Shown here piece by piece: positions 14,638 through 22,529 of a stretch of 27,729 bases of DNA (its first letter is position 1; each line of letters opens with the position of its first letter). Location: NCBI GenBank assembly GCA_938022235.1, contig CALIEL010000204.1:1-27729 (forward strand), given 5' to 3'. This DNA comes from Oribacterium parvum (lineage in GTDB: Bacteria; Bacillota; Clostridia; Lachnospirales; Lachnospiraceae). The notes beneath the pieces were generated by a model. The model was not told the origin of the DNA, did no database searches, and saw only the letters and a program-made list of their open reading frames with translations. The position numbers and the translations under genes are program-made.

Positions 14638-14668
14638 AACAAAAAAGAAGTCCGAAAAAACGGACTCC
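14638..14668 (-). terminator. Terminator of the SseB-domain gene
   Basis: On the minus strand GGAGTCCG, a T6 loop and CGGACTTC are followed by TTTTTTG. AGTCCG (14649-14654) and CGGACT (14661-14666) are exact complements. Confidence 0.85.
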
Positions 14669-14691
14669 TTTGTATTGCTATTTTCTTCTTT

Positions 14692-15438
14692 TTATAACAC
14701 GAAAGGTCTTCTGTAGAAGGGCATTCTGTCCTTTACCGCATCTTCTGCCTTCTTATTCTGATAGGACATTACCGCCAGAGGCGTATTTCCGCCAAAATCT
14801 CTTCCCAATACGGAAATGTTGGAGAAGCTTGGCTGAATGCTGCCTACATGGCTTACGATGCAAACGTTAAACTCCTTATCATTTTGACGGGCTCCCACCA
14901 AGTATGCGGCCGTAACATTCTGGTCATCCCGCATATACTCTGCCAGAGCCTCTTCCAATTCCTTGGTGTCTCCTACCGGGTCGGAAAATTCAATAGTATC
15001 GGAAACCTGCACCGGATCCTGTCCCATCAAATGGGCTTGATTCTGGTGGAAGCAGTTTACGATAAACTGACGCCACAGAATAAAGTTTTCGGTATTCATA
15101 TTAATCACAAAGCCGGAGATTCTGGGGTCGCCCAAAGCCATGGAAGCTACCTGGTGGAAGCTTAAAACGGCATGGGTTTCCAGACCTTTGGTCCAATGCT
15201 TTGCCTTTTCTTGTGAAGTAAACAAAACATAAAAATGATTGTGGTCCTTATCCTCTACTACGGCAAAGGCAGGCTTTCTTTCCTGACCTTCTCCCACTGT
15301 ACGCATGGGCACATAAAATTCTGTATGATGATTCAACGCATCCATCAGACGGTCTTCCCACTGCTGATTAGGCTCAGCCTGTAAACCGTGTATCGCCATT
15401 AGCAGGCGGGCATTCTTCTTTTCTCTATAATCACTCAT
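14692..15438 (-). CDS. SseB-domain protein of unknown function
   Basis: 248 residues from ATG 15438, chosen because AAGGGAGGT lies upstream; a frame starting at 15474 adds 12 residues across that SD. The N-terminal ~130 residues match the SseB N-terminal domain (FYVPMRTVGEGQERKPAFAV, FYVLFTSQEKAKHW), an enhanced-serine-sensitivity-type fold found in many Firmicute proteins with no established reaction. The C-terminal part (160-248: VTAAYLVGARQNDKEFNVCI, ISVLGRDFGGNTPL) resembles the SseB C-terminal domain. No signal peptide, so cytoplasmic. It follows the OsmC-like gene on the same strand after a 196-bp gap with a tandem repeat and may be a separate unit. Confidence 0.75.
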   Translation of the reverse strand: MSDYREKKNARLLMAIHGLQAEPNQQWEDRLMDALNHHTEFYVPMRTVGEGQERKPAFAVVEDKDHNHFYVLFTSQEKAKHWTKGLETHAVLSFHQVASMALGDPRISGFVINMNTENFILWRQFIVNCFHQNQAHLMGQDPVQVSDTIEFSDPVGDTKELEEALAEYMRDDQNVTAAYLVGARQNDKEFNVCIVSHVGSIQPSFSNISVLGRDFGGNTPLAVMSYQNKKAEDAVKDRMPFYRRPFVL

Positions 15439-15497
15439 GGAAATAGACCTCCCTTTCCTTTGCCATTTTAACATAGAGGCCTAAACTGCACAAGTTT

Positions 15498-15626
15498 TGT
15501 AAAAAATCCTAATACCCGGATTATGACAAAAACACATTACTCTTACCATGACAAAAATCACATTACTCTGACCATGGCAAAAATTGCATTACTCGGATTG
15601 TGTCAAAAATCGTAACACTACAATAG
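15498..15626. repeat. Five-unit ~26-bp tandem repeat between the OsmC-like and SseB genes
   Basis: Units begin at 15498, 15524, 15549, 15575 and 15601 with the core TGACAAAAATCACATTACTC followed by TGACCA or variants. The outer units are more diverged. The array ends nine bases from the OsmC-like stop codon. No coding or hairpin pattern. Confidence 0.85.
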
Positions 15627-15634
15627 AATTTTCT

Positions 15635-16105
15635 TTAAAGCGAACTATGGTAACGAAGCTCTATCTCCACTGCCGGAAGAATTGTTTGATACAAAATATT
15701 CTTCTTTAAGGCTTCCTTACACCGTTCTATCGCCTCTTCCTCTTCCAAAAAGCTATAGAAATATAGGTCTATGGTGATTTTAGAGATTCTAGGGGTTTCT
15801 TCATATCCCTTTACCCCTAAGTAGGATAGAGGGTGGTCTAAAACCACCCTCGCCTTTGCTTCCACATCCTCCAGAGGATTCCCATCCTTCTTCATAAAAC
15901 TGCAAATGCCATGAAGAATTCCGGAAAGCAGGCCTGCACAGAAAAGGTTCACAGAGGTATCCGTATCTTTTTTGCTGTCAAACTCCATTTCTTTAGAAGA
16001 ATCTATACAATGGTTTTGCATATAAACCTGAACCTGACCATCCTGCCTTACAATACCGCGATAGCGTAAGTCCTGATGGTACATTTCATATTCATGGCTT
16101 TCCAC
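15635..16105 (-). CDS. OsmC-like protein, divergent
   Basis: 156 residues from GTG 16105, which has AGGAGG six bases upstream; the longer frame to 16216 lies inside the MetE-like gene and is rejected. The layout resembles OsmC/Ohr proteins: N-terminal beta strands (YRGIVRQDGQVQVYMQNH), a central helix (LFCAGLLSGILHGICSFM), a loop NPLEDVEAKARVV, then strands (ISKITIDLYFY) and a final helix with KKNILYQTILPAVEIELRY. Classical OsmC proteins use two cysteines; here one is in the central helix but the second (normally Cys-Pro in the last helix) is replaced by Asn-Ile, so peroxidase activity is doubtful. It starts 10 nt after the MetE-like gene and is last in that operon. Family assignment is moderate. 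Confidence 0.6.
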   Translation of the reverse strand: MESHEYEMYHQDLRYRGIVRQDGQVQVYMQNHCIDSSKEMEFDSKKDTDTSVNLFCAGLLSGILHGICSFMKKDGNPLEDVEAKARVVLDHPLSYLGVKGYEETPRISKITIDLYFYSFLEEEEAIERCKEALKKNILYQTILPAVEIELRYHSSL

Positions 16106-16115
16106 AAGCTTCCTC

Positions 16116-17294
16116 CTAATATTTTTTCCGTAAAAATTCCTGAGCCCTTTGTAACTCTTTGAGTTTCGCCTCAATACAGGGAAATTCATTGACAGGACGA
16201 TTGGCAAATGTAGCAAAGCCGCAGTCCGGATTCAACCATACTCTTTCCTTTGGCAAATATTGCAAAGCCTCTTCTGCCCGTTGTACTATGCTTTCCCCGG
16301 ATTCTACCAAATCAATTCTCGGATTTATCACGCCTAATCCCAAAATACAATTCTCCCTAATTACTTCATTTTCCAAAAGAGAGGATAAGTCTCCCGCCCT
16401 CTTAGTGGAGTATTCCAAGGCCAAAACCGAAGGAAGTACCTTGGCAAATAAAGGAACCAAAGGTGTGTAGGAGCCTGTTAAAAGAATTCCCTCATTCTTA
16501 CTCCAGTTGCCTCTGCAAACATGAAGAACACTGCAAAGCTCCTTTTCCTTCATAAAATCCACCACTTCCTTCAATAAAGAAGTGGCAAACTCCAACTCCT
16601 CTGTAGGGTCTTTCTTCTCCGATAAGGCGGCACACATAAAGGATCTGGTTTTTCCCTTGCTAAAGACTACCTCCGTAAGTACCGGCTCATCCAACTGAAT
16701 GACCGATACCCCCATTTGCCTAAGCTCTTCAATCTCTTCTTTTAAAAGAGCCACTACATCTTTCCCCAACTCTTCTTTGCTGTCATAGACCTTGGAAGAA
16801 CGGGCCGGAAGCCACATGGAACGGGTCATCAGGTAAGGGCCGGGAAGAGTCGCCTTAATCTCTTTATCCGAAAACTGTCGGATTCTAAGGATTTCTTCCT
16901 TTAAAAGGCTTTCCTTTCTTTTGATTTTCCCGGTGCAAATGGCATTTTTGATACTGACTGCGGGTACATCCAGGGTATCCAGAATTTCTTCAAAGCCCTG
17001 CTTGTCCTCCATGTAAGGAAGCATATCCGCCATGCTCATCATGGTGGCACCTTCCAGCTTTTCCGCCACAAAGGAAACATAATTGTCCCGGCTTAACTCT
17101 CCCCCGGTAAGAATGTCTATTCTGTTTCTTTCCTGCAAACGAATCACTTCTTCCGTTTCTCTAAGAAGCATGGCCTCATAGTCCTCCCGGGAAAGCTGTC
17201 CGTTTTGCAGGCGACGTTTTCCCGAAAGCAATTCCTTAGTTCTTGGCATACTCCCAATTAGGGAGCTGGTAAAGGGGAGGAAAAGCTTACTCAT
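16116..17294 (-). CDS. Core MetE-type methyltransferase (cobalamin-independent methionine synthase C-domain family)
   Basis: TIM-barrel methyltransferase that should pass a methyl group to a zinc-bound thiol. 392 residues, only the catalytic half of full MetE (about 750). The zinc ligands are visible: His258 and Cys260 in LHVCRGN, Glu294 in ALEYS, Cys358 in NPDCGF. The substrate motif IQLDEP is at 199-204. Proteins of this size lack the N-terminal folate-binding domain; some archaeal homologues use methylcorrinoid instead, so the methyl donor is open. ATG 17294 overlaps the preceding gene's stop (ATGA) with the SD AGAAGGAG. Its tight coupling to a PhnD-like binding protein and a dehydrogenase-like flavoprotein argues for a specialised role, not ordinary methionine synthesis. 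Confidence 0.85.
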   Translation of the reverse strand: MSKLFLPFTSSLIGSMPRTKELLSGKRRLQNGQLSREDYEAMLLRETEEVIRLQERNRIDILTGGELSRDNYVSFVAEKLEGATMMSMADMLPYMEDKQGFEEILDTLDVPAVSIKNAICTGKIKRKESLLKEEILRIRQFSDKEIKATLPGPYLMTRSMWLPARSSKVYDSKEELGKDVVALLKEEIEELRQMGVSVIQLDEPVLTEVVFSKGKTRSFMCAALSEKKDPTEELEFATSLLKEVVDFMKEKELCSVLHVCRGNWSKNEGILLTGSYTPLVPLFAKVLPSVLALEYSTKRAGDLSSLLENEVIRENCILGLGVINPRIDLVESGESIVQRAEEALQYLPKERVWLNPDCGFATFANRPVNEFPCIEAKLKELQRAQEFLRKKY

Positions 17295-18112
17295 GCATTC
17301 TCCTTCTCAAAAAAATGCAGGTACTCATTAGCCTTCTTAATCTGCTCAAAATTCTTGGTTCTTCCCGGCACCCAAGCCTTCAATCCCTCCATGTCCATCA
17401 TCTCCTTATGGGCGGGATTCTTGTAATCCATTTTATGCAGAACCTCTGTAAAATGGGCAAAGGCTTCCTTAGAAAAATCCGCTCTTCCGGTGAAAATGCA
17501 ATGGTCAAAGAAATCTGTCTCGGATAAAATCTGTACCTGTGCTTCATCCAAGGTTCCGTCTAAAATCCAAGCCTTGTAGTTTAAATCCAGCATCCAGCTT
17601 CCGTCTACTTCACCGGAAAGCATAGCCTTTGCCGCATCCAGCTCTCCTCCCACATGGTCTCCATGGAGGCCAAGACCGATATCAAAGCGCTTTTCCGTAT
17701 AGTCCTTTTCAAACTCCAATCCATTCTTATGCAGATGATAAATGGGAATCAAACGTGCCTGAGGAGAGTCATAGGCGCCAAATCCGATAGTCTTTCCCTT
17801 GATATCCGAAATAGTCTGATAGCCCTTGTCCTTTCTTACCACCAGGTAGCTTTTACGATCTTGATCCGTATCACGCATGGATCCGTTTAAGCATTCCCCC
17901 TTGCTGCGTAAATAACTGTCCAGCCAAGCCAGAGGAGAGTTCCAGGCAATGTCGATTTCTCCATTCATCAGTCCGTCCACCTGACTCTTATAATCCTTAT
18001 AAAAAACCGGTTCAATAGGACAATTTTCCTTCTCAAAAAACTCCTGAATAATTCCCCAAATAACGGTTACCTTTGGCGCGTAAATAACTGCTCCTAACTT
18101 TATCTTTTCCAT
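17291..18112 (-). CDS. PhnD-like periplasmic-binding-fold protein without signal peptide
   Basis: 273 residues with the fold of phosphonate/sulfonate-type substrate-binding proteins: NGEIDIAWNSPLAWLDSYLR (51-70), then SDIKGKTIGFGAYDSPQARL and a downstream MLSGEVDGSWML. There is no N-terminal signal sequence or lipobox; it begins MEKIKLGAVIYAPKVTV, directly in the first beta strand, so it is predicted to be cytoplasmic. No ABC permease or ATPase gene is nearby. It may be an enzyme or ligand sensor (the MqnA/MqnD menaquinone enzymes are a known precedent for such folds) or a binding protein that has lost export. ATG 18112 has the SD AGAGGAT. It follows the dehydrogenase gene after 86 bp and overlaps the MetE-like gene by 4 nt. 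Confidence 0.8.
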   Translation of the reverse strand: MEKIKLGAVIYAPKVTVIWGIIQEFFEKENCPIEPVFYKDYKSQVDGLMNGEIDIAWNSPLAWLDSYLRSKGECLNGSMRDTDQDRKSYLVVRKDKGYQTISDIKGKTIGFGAYDSPQARLIPIYHLHKNGLEFEKDYTEKRFDIGLGLHGDHVGGELDAAKAMLSGEVDGSWMLDLNYKAWILDGTLDEAQVQILSETDFFDHCIFTGRADFSKEAFAHFTEVLHKMDYKNPAHKEMMDMEGLKAWVPGRTKNFEQIKKANEYLHFFEKENA

Positions 18113-18198
18113 TTTATCCTCTTTTCTTTATATCATCCCGCAAATAACCAAAGAAAGGAAGAGATATTTCCTCCCTCCCTTTCTTCATCCTTTAGAGC

Positions 18199-19326
18199 TT
18201 ATACCAAAGGCAAGCCTGTAATGGCTTTTCCGAGCCAAACGGTAAGCACGTCTGCACTGGGTGCCATAATCTGTCCTGCATAAGCATCTCTTAGGAGTCT
18301 TTCCATGCATCCGGCCTTGTTGTAAGCCTTTCCGCCTCCGACTCTCATTCCCAGTCTTCCGGCTTCAATAACCATTTCGCAGGCAATGATACGAGCGGAC
18401 AAAATCTTTGCCAAAGCATCCTCTTCCCCTGCTGCAGCACTTCTGGTCGCTTCCTTTGCCGCGCAAACGGAGGAATTCACCAGATTGTACATCTTAGCAA
18501 GGTGAATCTGAACAGTTTCGATTTCTGCCAGGGAAGTTCCGGAAGTGTATTTTCTTTCTTTTGCATGGGCAATGCTTTCCTCTAACATGTGCTCACCAAG
18601 TCCGGAATATACTCCTGCAAGTCCTGCTATAAAGTAAGGTGCTACAACATTAAACACATGCTCCTGTCCGGCACCCTCCTCGCCGATTCTATTGCTTACG
18701 GAAACAGCCGCCTTGTTTAAGTGCATCTGGCAAGAAGCATTTCCTCTCATACCAAGACCATGCCAGGTATTCTGTTCAAACTTAAGTCCCGGTGTCTCCA
18801 GCGGAACCAACCAGTTATCAATAGCTCCCTCCACGTCTGATGGTGCTAAAACCAGATAATAGGAAGCCTGCTCTGCGGAGGTAACCATGCTTTTTACACC
18901 GCTCAGGAGTTTCTTGTCCCCATCATTTTCCGCCTTCAAATCGGAAATATAGAAATGGGTTCCTGTTCCCAGCTCACTGTATGCCAGAGCAAGAAGCTTT
19001 CTCTCTTCTACCACTTCTTTGACAATTCTCTTCTTCATCTCTTCACTTCCTCGAGACAAAACCACTGTCAAAGCCACATTATGCATCATATAGCATAGTC
19101 CGGTTGTCGCATCACTTTTGGCAAAAGCTCGACAAACCTCTACATGCTCTTGAATTCCTAAACCTAGGCCTCCCTGCTCCTTAGGAATGAGCAGAGTTAA
19201 AAAATCCGATTTTTTAATCTCCGCAAACGCTTCTACAGGAAATACTCCTTCTTCATCTACCTTTTTGCTACAAGGATCAATGAATTTCTCTGCAAAATTT
19301 CTAGCTTCACAATAAATTGACATCAT
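18199..19326 (-). CDS. Acyl-CoA dehydrogenase-like flavoprotein, catalytic Glu not seen
   Basis: Flavoprotein of the acyl-CoA dehydrogenase superfamily, 375 residues. N-terminal helical domain (LIPKEQGGLGLGIQEHVEVC), middle beta domain (LAYSELGTGTHF in place of TEPxAGSD; VKSMVTSAEQASYYLVLAPS), C-terminal helical domain (AGLAGVYSGLGEHML, MRVGGGKAYNKAGCMERLLR). Where dehydrogenases carry the catalytic Glu (YEGTxQ), this protein reads RDAYAGQIMAPSAD (from 346), without Glu. This resembles the branch that includes DszC/SfnC-type flavin enzymes acting on sulfur compounds, so the substrate need not be an acyl-CoA. ATG 19326 (or 19323) has GGAGG. It is the first gene of the cluster, behind a leader terminator hairpin. 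Confidence 0.85.
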   Translation of the reverse strand: MMSIYCEARNFAEKFIDPCSKKVDEEGVFPVEAFAEIKKSDFLTLLIPKEQGGLGLGIQEHVEVCRAFAKSDATTGLCYMMHNVALTVVLSRGSEEMKKRIVKEVVEERKLLALAYSELGTGTHFYISDLKAENDGDKKLLSGVKSMVTSAEQASYYLVLAPSDVEGAIDNWLVPLETPGLKFEQNTWHGLGMRGNASCQMHLNKAAVSVSNRIGEEGAGQEHVFNVVAPYFIAGLAGVYSGLGEHMLEESIAHAKERKYTSGTSLAEIETVQIHLAKMYNLVNSSVCAAKEATRSAAAGEEDALAKILSARIIACEMVIEAGRLGMRVGGGKAYNKAGCMERLLRDAYAGQIMAPSADVLTVWLGKAITGLPLV

Positions 19327-19337
19327 TGTACCTCCAT

Positions 19338-19374
19338 AAAAAAACGACTGTGCTTACAAGGAGAGGTCGCACAG
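19338..19374 (-). terminator. Terminator-like hairpin in the leader of the dehydrogenase/MetE cluster
   Basis: On the minus strand CTGTGC (19374-19369) pairs with GCACAG (19353-19348), followed after TCG by seven T (19344-19338). The SD GGAGG starts three bases later and the first gene at 19326. A rival pairing exists: GTCG upstream (in GAGTGTCG) with CGAC inside the loop, which would break the terminator stem. This is the layout of an attenuator; no known riboswitch or T-box core was recognised upstream. Confidence 0.55.
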
Positions 19375-19675
19375 CTTTGTTACGACACTCGTTTAGCATC
19401 ATAATACTTAGTCAGTATGCTGTATATCTATATATTTTTTTCAAATATTTTTGTTTATTTATGCGATATTTGAATAAATAATATTTTGAACTATCCAAAA
19501 CTTTACGCTATAGAAGCTAAAAATCTCTATACAGAACAAGGCTTCTATGCTATTATTCCTATTGTTTTACTAGGAATTAAAAAACTTCTTAGTTTAATTT
19601 TTAGAATATTTATTTATCGGTTTTCGATATAAAAGTGACGAAAAAAACATGAAAATTCTTTAAAAAGGAGTCAAT
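19375..19675. other. Divergent intergenic region between the cluster and the DMT transporter
   Basis: AT-rich, no convincing gene. It holds a minus-strand leader hairpin (AGC-ATACT...AGTAT...GCT near 19397-19421), and on the plus strand an 8-bp inverted repeat ATAGAAGC/GCTTCTAT around 19500-19540. A 49-codon frame from TTG 19486 lacks an SD and is not called. Confidence 0.4.
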
Positions 19676-20575
19676 ATGTGGTTTATTTTATCATTAATTT
19701 CTATCTTTTTCTGGTCCGGTTCGGATTTCTTTTCCAAGCTGGGATCCCCTGCCAAGGATAAAGACAGTCATTTAAAAATGCTTATGGTGGTGGGATTGGT
19801 TATGGGTGCCCACGCCACCAGTCAGGTTTTGTTTCAAGGTGTAAGCTTTACCAAGGAAATTCTCATTGCTTATTTGCCGGTTTCCTTCCTTTACATTTCC
19901 TCCATGCTTTTGGGTTATATAGGATTGCGCTATATTGAGCTTTCCGTCTCTTCCCCCATCTGCAATACCTCCGGTGCGGTGGCGGCTCTGCTTTCCTTTA
20001 TCTTTCTAAAGCAGGTCTTGGCACTACCCCAGCTATTTGCCATCCTTTTGATTCTATTCGCCATTTACCTGCTTTCCTATCTACAAAAAAAGCGTGAGGA
20101 TGTGGAACGAAAAAAGATGCAGGAAAAGGTGGAGGATAAATATGTAAAAAGCTTTATCGCCATTTTCTTCCCCATCTTTTACTGCATCATTGACGGACTG
20201 GGCACATTTTTGGACGCGGTGGTTCTGGAAAAAATCCCGGAAGCCTCTGCAAATGTAGCCTACGAGTACACCTTCTGTACCCTGGCAGTCTGCCTCTTCT
20301 TCTATTTGGTTTTCGTAAAAAAGACCAAGTTCAGCCTTCCTACGGAAGGACCGAAATTTTTGGGTGCCGTCTGCGAAACGATAGGCCAGTTCACCTATAT
20401 CTTTGCCATTGGAGCAAATGCTGTTGCCTCCGCACCCTTGATTTCCAGCTACTGCCTCTTCTCCGTAATCTGGGCCAGAATCTTCCTAAAAGAAAAACTC
20501 AGCAAAGCCCAGTATTTTGCCGTTGGACTGGCGGTTTTAGGAATCTTGATTTTGGGCTTCTTTGAAGAAGGCTAG
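19676..20575 (+). CDS. DMT-superfamily transporter with EamA domains
   Basis: Inner-membrane metabolite or drug transporter. 299 residues with about ten hydrophobic segments arranged as two EamA repeats. The first repeat runs from WFILSLISIFFWSGSDFFSK to IYLLSYLQKK (1-139), then a charged loop (REDVERKKMQEKVEDK), then the second repeat to the end (GLAVLGILILGFFEEG). APLISSYCLFSVIWARIFLKEKLSKAQY near 250-277 contains the typical EamA end-of-repeat motif. ATG 19676 has AAGGAG at good spacing. The substrate cannot be told. It is divergent from the dehydrogenase/MetE cluster and shares its intergenic region, so a link with that pathway is possible but unproven. Confidence 0.85.
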   Translation: MWFILSLISIFFWSGSDFFSKLGSPAKDKDSHLKMLMVVGLVMGAHATSQVLFQGVSFTKEILIAYLPVSFLYISSMLLGYIGLRYIELSVSSPICNTSGAVAALLSFIFLKQVLALPQLFAILLILFAIYLLSYLQKKREDVERKKMQEKVEDKYVKSFIAIFFPIFYCIIDGLGTFLDAVVLEKIPEASANVAYEYTFCTLAVCLFFYLVFVKKTKFSLPTEGPKFLGAVCETIGQFTYIFAIGANAVASAPLISSYCLFSVIWARIFLKEKLSKAQYFAVGLAVLGILILGFFEEG

Positions 20576-20600
20576 AATCGCAAGATATAGAGAGCTTTTC

Positions 20601-22373
20601 TTATAGCATCCGGCAGTTCTTCATCAGCTTCTCAATTTCTGTTCCTTGTACACGCTTCAAGGCTGTCTTCAGCACAATATCCTGAATAAATCCAAGATGT
20701 AAGTCTGTAATCTTCTTTCCGTCTCGAAGGGCAACCGTAGCATTTAACAGATCTCGAAGGTCGAATACGCTGCCCCAGACCTCCGGAACGCCTCTATCCA
20801 CATTTGCCAGGGTGTACACGGCCTCCATAGCTGTTCGAATGGAATACTCTGTAGTAAAAACGGTATCTCTGGGCGTTTCCGCAAAGTTTCCGATAAAAGC
20901 AAAGTTTACAGAGCCCTCCGGTACCACTAAAGGACGGTCTCCGGCTTCTCTGGGCTGGAAATAAGCACTGGCAAAGGGCATCATCACCGGAACGGTATTG
21001 GCGCTATGAGCTGCCAGTTCCGAAATTTCCTCCACCGGAACACCTAAGTGATAAAGCCATTCTTCACAGATTTCCTGTCCGGTACATTCCCGCATGGATT
21101 TCTTAATAAAATCTCCGGGCTTATCGGAAAACATACCGTAAAGCCAAACCAGAACCTGCCCCTTCGGCTGATTTCTGTACTGGGGTTGACGATTAATGGT
21201 CCAGCTTAGAAGCCAAGAGGAATCGGTTACGGTTACGATACCGCCGGTGACAACCTTACCTGATAGAGGATCTCTTTGGCAAATGTTTTTGATATAAGGA
21301 AGAATCTTCTCATCCAAGGTATTCACCGTTGCACTTACCCAGTTACTATCCTCAGGGTTTGTACAGAATTTGTCCGGTTTTCCGAAAGAAGGATCCTGTG
21401 CCGAAATTTTTCTCCATAAGTCAAAGGAGCCTCCCGGATGAATCTCATTATCCATGCCTGTAGCTTCTGTCTGACTGCCATAGGTGGAATTTTCCACGTT
21501 ACTTCCATTCGTATAGAAAAGCAAATCATTTTCCGTTAGGTCAATGCTTTCCTCTTTACCGTCTCGCAAAAGCTCAATCCGTTTTGCCTGCTTTTTTCCG
21601 GCAGAAATATCAAAAAGCACATTTGTCACGCTAACACCGTAGTGAAACGCAACCCCACGCTCCTCCAGATACTTCACCATCGGTAGTACCATAGACTCAT
21701 ACTGATTGTATCTGGTAAAACGTAATGCCTTAAAGTCCGGCAATCCCCCGATATGATGGATGAATCTTTGCATATAACGCTTCATTTCCAGAGCACTTTG
21801 ATCATCCTTAAAGGCAAACATGGTCCGCCAATACATCCAGAAATTGGTCTTAAAGACTTCATCGTCAAAAATTTCCGTCATTTTCACATTGGCCAAATCT
21901 TCATCCGTTGTCATAAAAAGCTTCATGATTTCCATGCTTCCCTTGTCGGAAAGACCGAACTTATCGCCGGTTTTAGCATTTTCTCCCCGATTTTTGGTAG
22001 CACGGCATAAAGAATAATTCGGATCCTTTTTATTTAACCAGTAATACTCATCCAGAACGCTGACTCCCTCCGTTTCTATAGAGGGAATAGAATGAAACAG
22101 ATCCCACATACATTCGAAATGGTTATCCATCTCTCTGCCGCCACGCATGACATAACCCGCAGATATTTTGTCCCCATCCAAAGCTCCGCCCGGATGAGAT
22201 TCCTTTTCCAGAATATGAATTCTCTTCCCTTCCATCTGCGCATCCCGTACCAAGAAGCAGGCAGCTGCGAGAGAAGCTAAACCGCTACCAATTAAATATG
22301 CCGACTTGTTCTCAATCCCCTCCGGTTTTTCCGGACGGGCAAACGCTTCATAATTTCCACTGGAATAATACAT
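20601..22373 (-). CDS. ohyA: Oleate hydratase (myosin-cross-reactive antigen family)
   Basis: FAD-dependent hydratase that adds water to the cis-9 double bond of oleic and linoleic acid, giving 10-hydroxy fatty acids; gut and oral bacteria use it to detoxify unsaturated fatty acids. 590 residues, normal length. FAD-binding GSGLASLAA at 29-37 with ILEKESHPGGALDG, the family signature MRGGREMDNHFECMWDLF near 76-93 with the conserved acidic Glu81, and RYNQYESMVLPM with the Tyr region of the active site. The C-terminal MCRA-type segment IGNFAETPRDTVFTTEYSIR is complete. The SD GGAAGG precedes ATG 22373. It is monocistronic, with a promoter overlapped by a short palindrome, which suggests control by a repressor. 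Confidence 0.97.
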   Translation of the reverse strand: MYYSSGNYEAFARPEKPEGIENKSAYLIGSGLASLAAACFLVRDAQMEGKRIHILEKESHPGGALDGDKISAGYVMRGGREMDNHFECMWDLFHSIPSIETEGVSVLDEYYWLNKKDPNYSLCRATKNRGENAKTGDKFGLSDKGSMEIMKLFMTTDEDLANVKMTEIFDDEVFKTNFWMYWRTMFAFKDDQSALEMKRYMQRFIHHIGGLPDFKALRFTRYNQYESMVLPMVKYLEERGVAFHYGVSVTNVLFDISAGKKQAKRIELLRDGKEESIDLTENDLLFYTNGSNVENSTYGSQTEATGMDNEIHPGGSFDLWRKISAQDPSFGKPDKFCTNPEDSNWVSATVNTLDEKILPYIKNICQRDPLSGKVVTGGIVTVTDSSWLLSWTINRQPQYRNQPKGQVLVWLYGMFSDKPGDFIKKSMRECTGQEICEEWLYHLGVPVEEISELAAHSANTVPVMMPFASAYFQPREAGDRPLVVPEGSVNFAFIGNFAETPRDTVFTTEYSIRTAMEAVYTLANVDRGVPEVWGSVFDLRDLLNATVALRDGKKITDLHLGFIQDIVLKTALKRVQGTEIEKLMKNCRML

Positions 22374-22408
22374 ATCATACCTTCCTTTCTAAAAACCACC
22401 GAACTCTT

Positions 22409-22448
22409 ATATACAGTATATCTTACTCCTATAAAAATATGGAAACAA
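22409..22448 (-). promoter_or_regulatory. Promoter and operator-like palindrome of ohyA
   Basis: Minus strand: TTGTTT (22448-22443), 17-bp spacer, TAAGAT (22425-22420). ATATAC-a-GTATAT (22409-22421) overlaps the -10 edge and the expected start site, a plausible repressor site. Confidence 0.6.
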
Positions 22449-22454
22449 TAAGAA

Positions 22455-22506
22455 GCTGTAAAAAATCAAAATAGTTTTCTAAGCAATTATTTTGATTTTT
22501 TACAGC
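22455..22506. terminator. 19-bp perfect AT-rich inverted repeat, probable end of the trp transcript
   Basis: GCTGTAAAAAATCAAAATA (22455-22473) and its exact complement (22488-22506) surround a 14-nt loop. No U-run follows the stem, though U6 lies within each arm. It separates the trp operon tail from the ohyA promoter; terminator function is inferred. Confidence 0.5.
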
Positions 22507-22529
22507 CCCTATTTAAATCATTTTTCTTC

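Noticed and set aside
16106..16216. Longer start of the OsmC-like gene
   Set aside because: The extra residues lie inside the MetE-like gene, and AGGAGG points to GTG 16105.
19375..19440. T-box or SAM riboswitch in the cluster leader
   Set aside because: No GGGTGGNACC T-box core and no SAM-I core motifs are visible; only the terminator hairpin is supported.
19486..19632. 49-codon plus-strand frame upstream of the DMT transporter
   Set aside because: TTG start without SD in AT-rich DNA; the protein is not recognisable, though the first half looks mildly protein-like.
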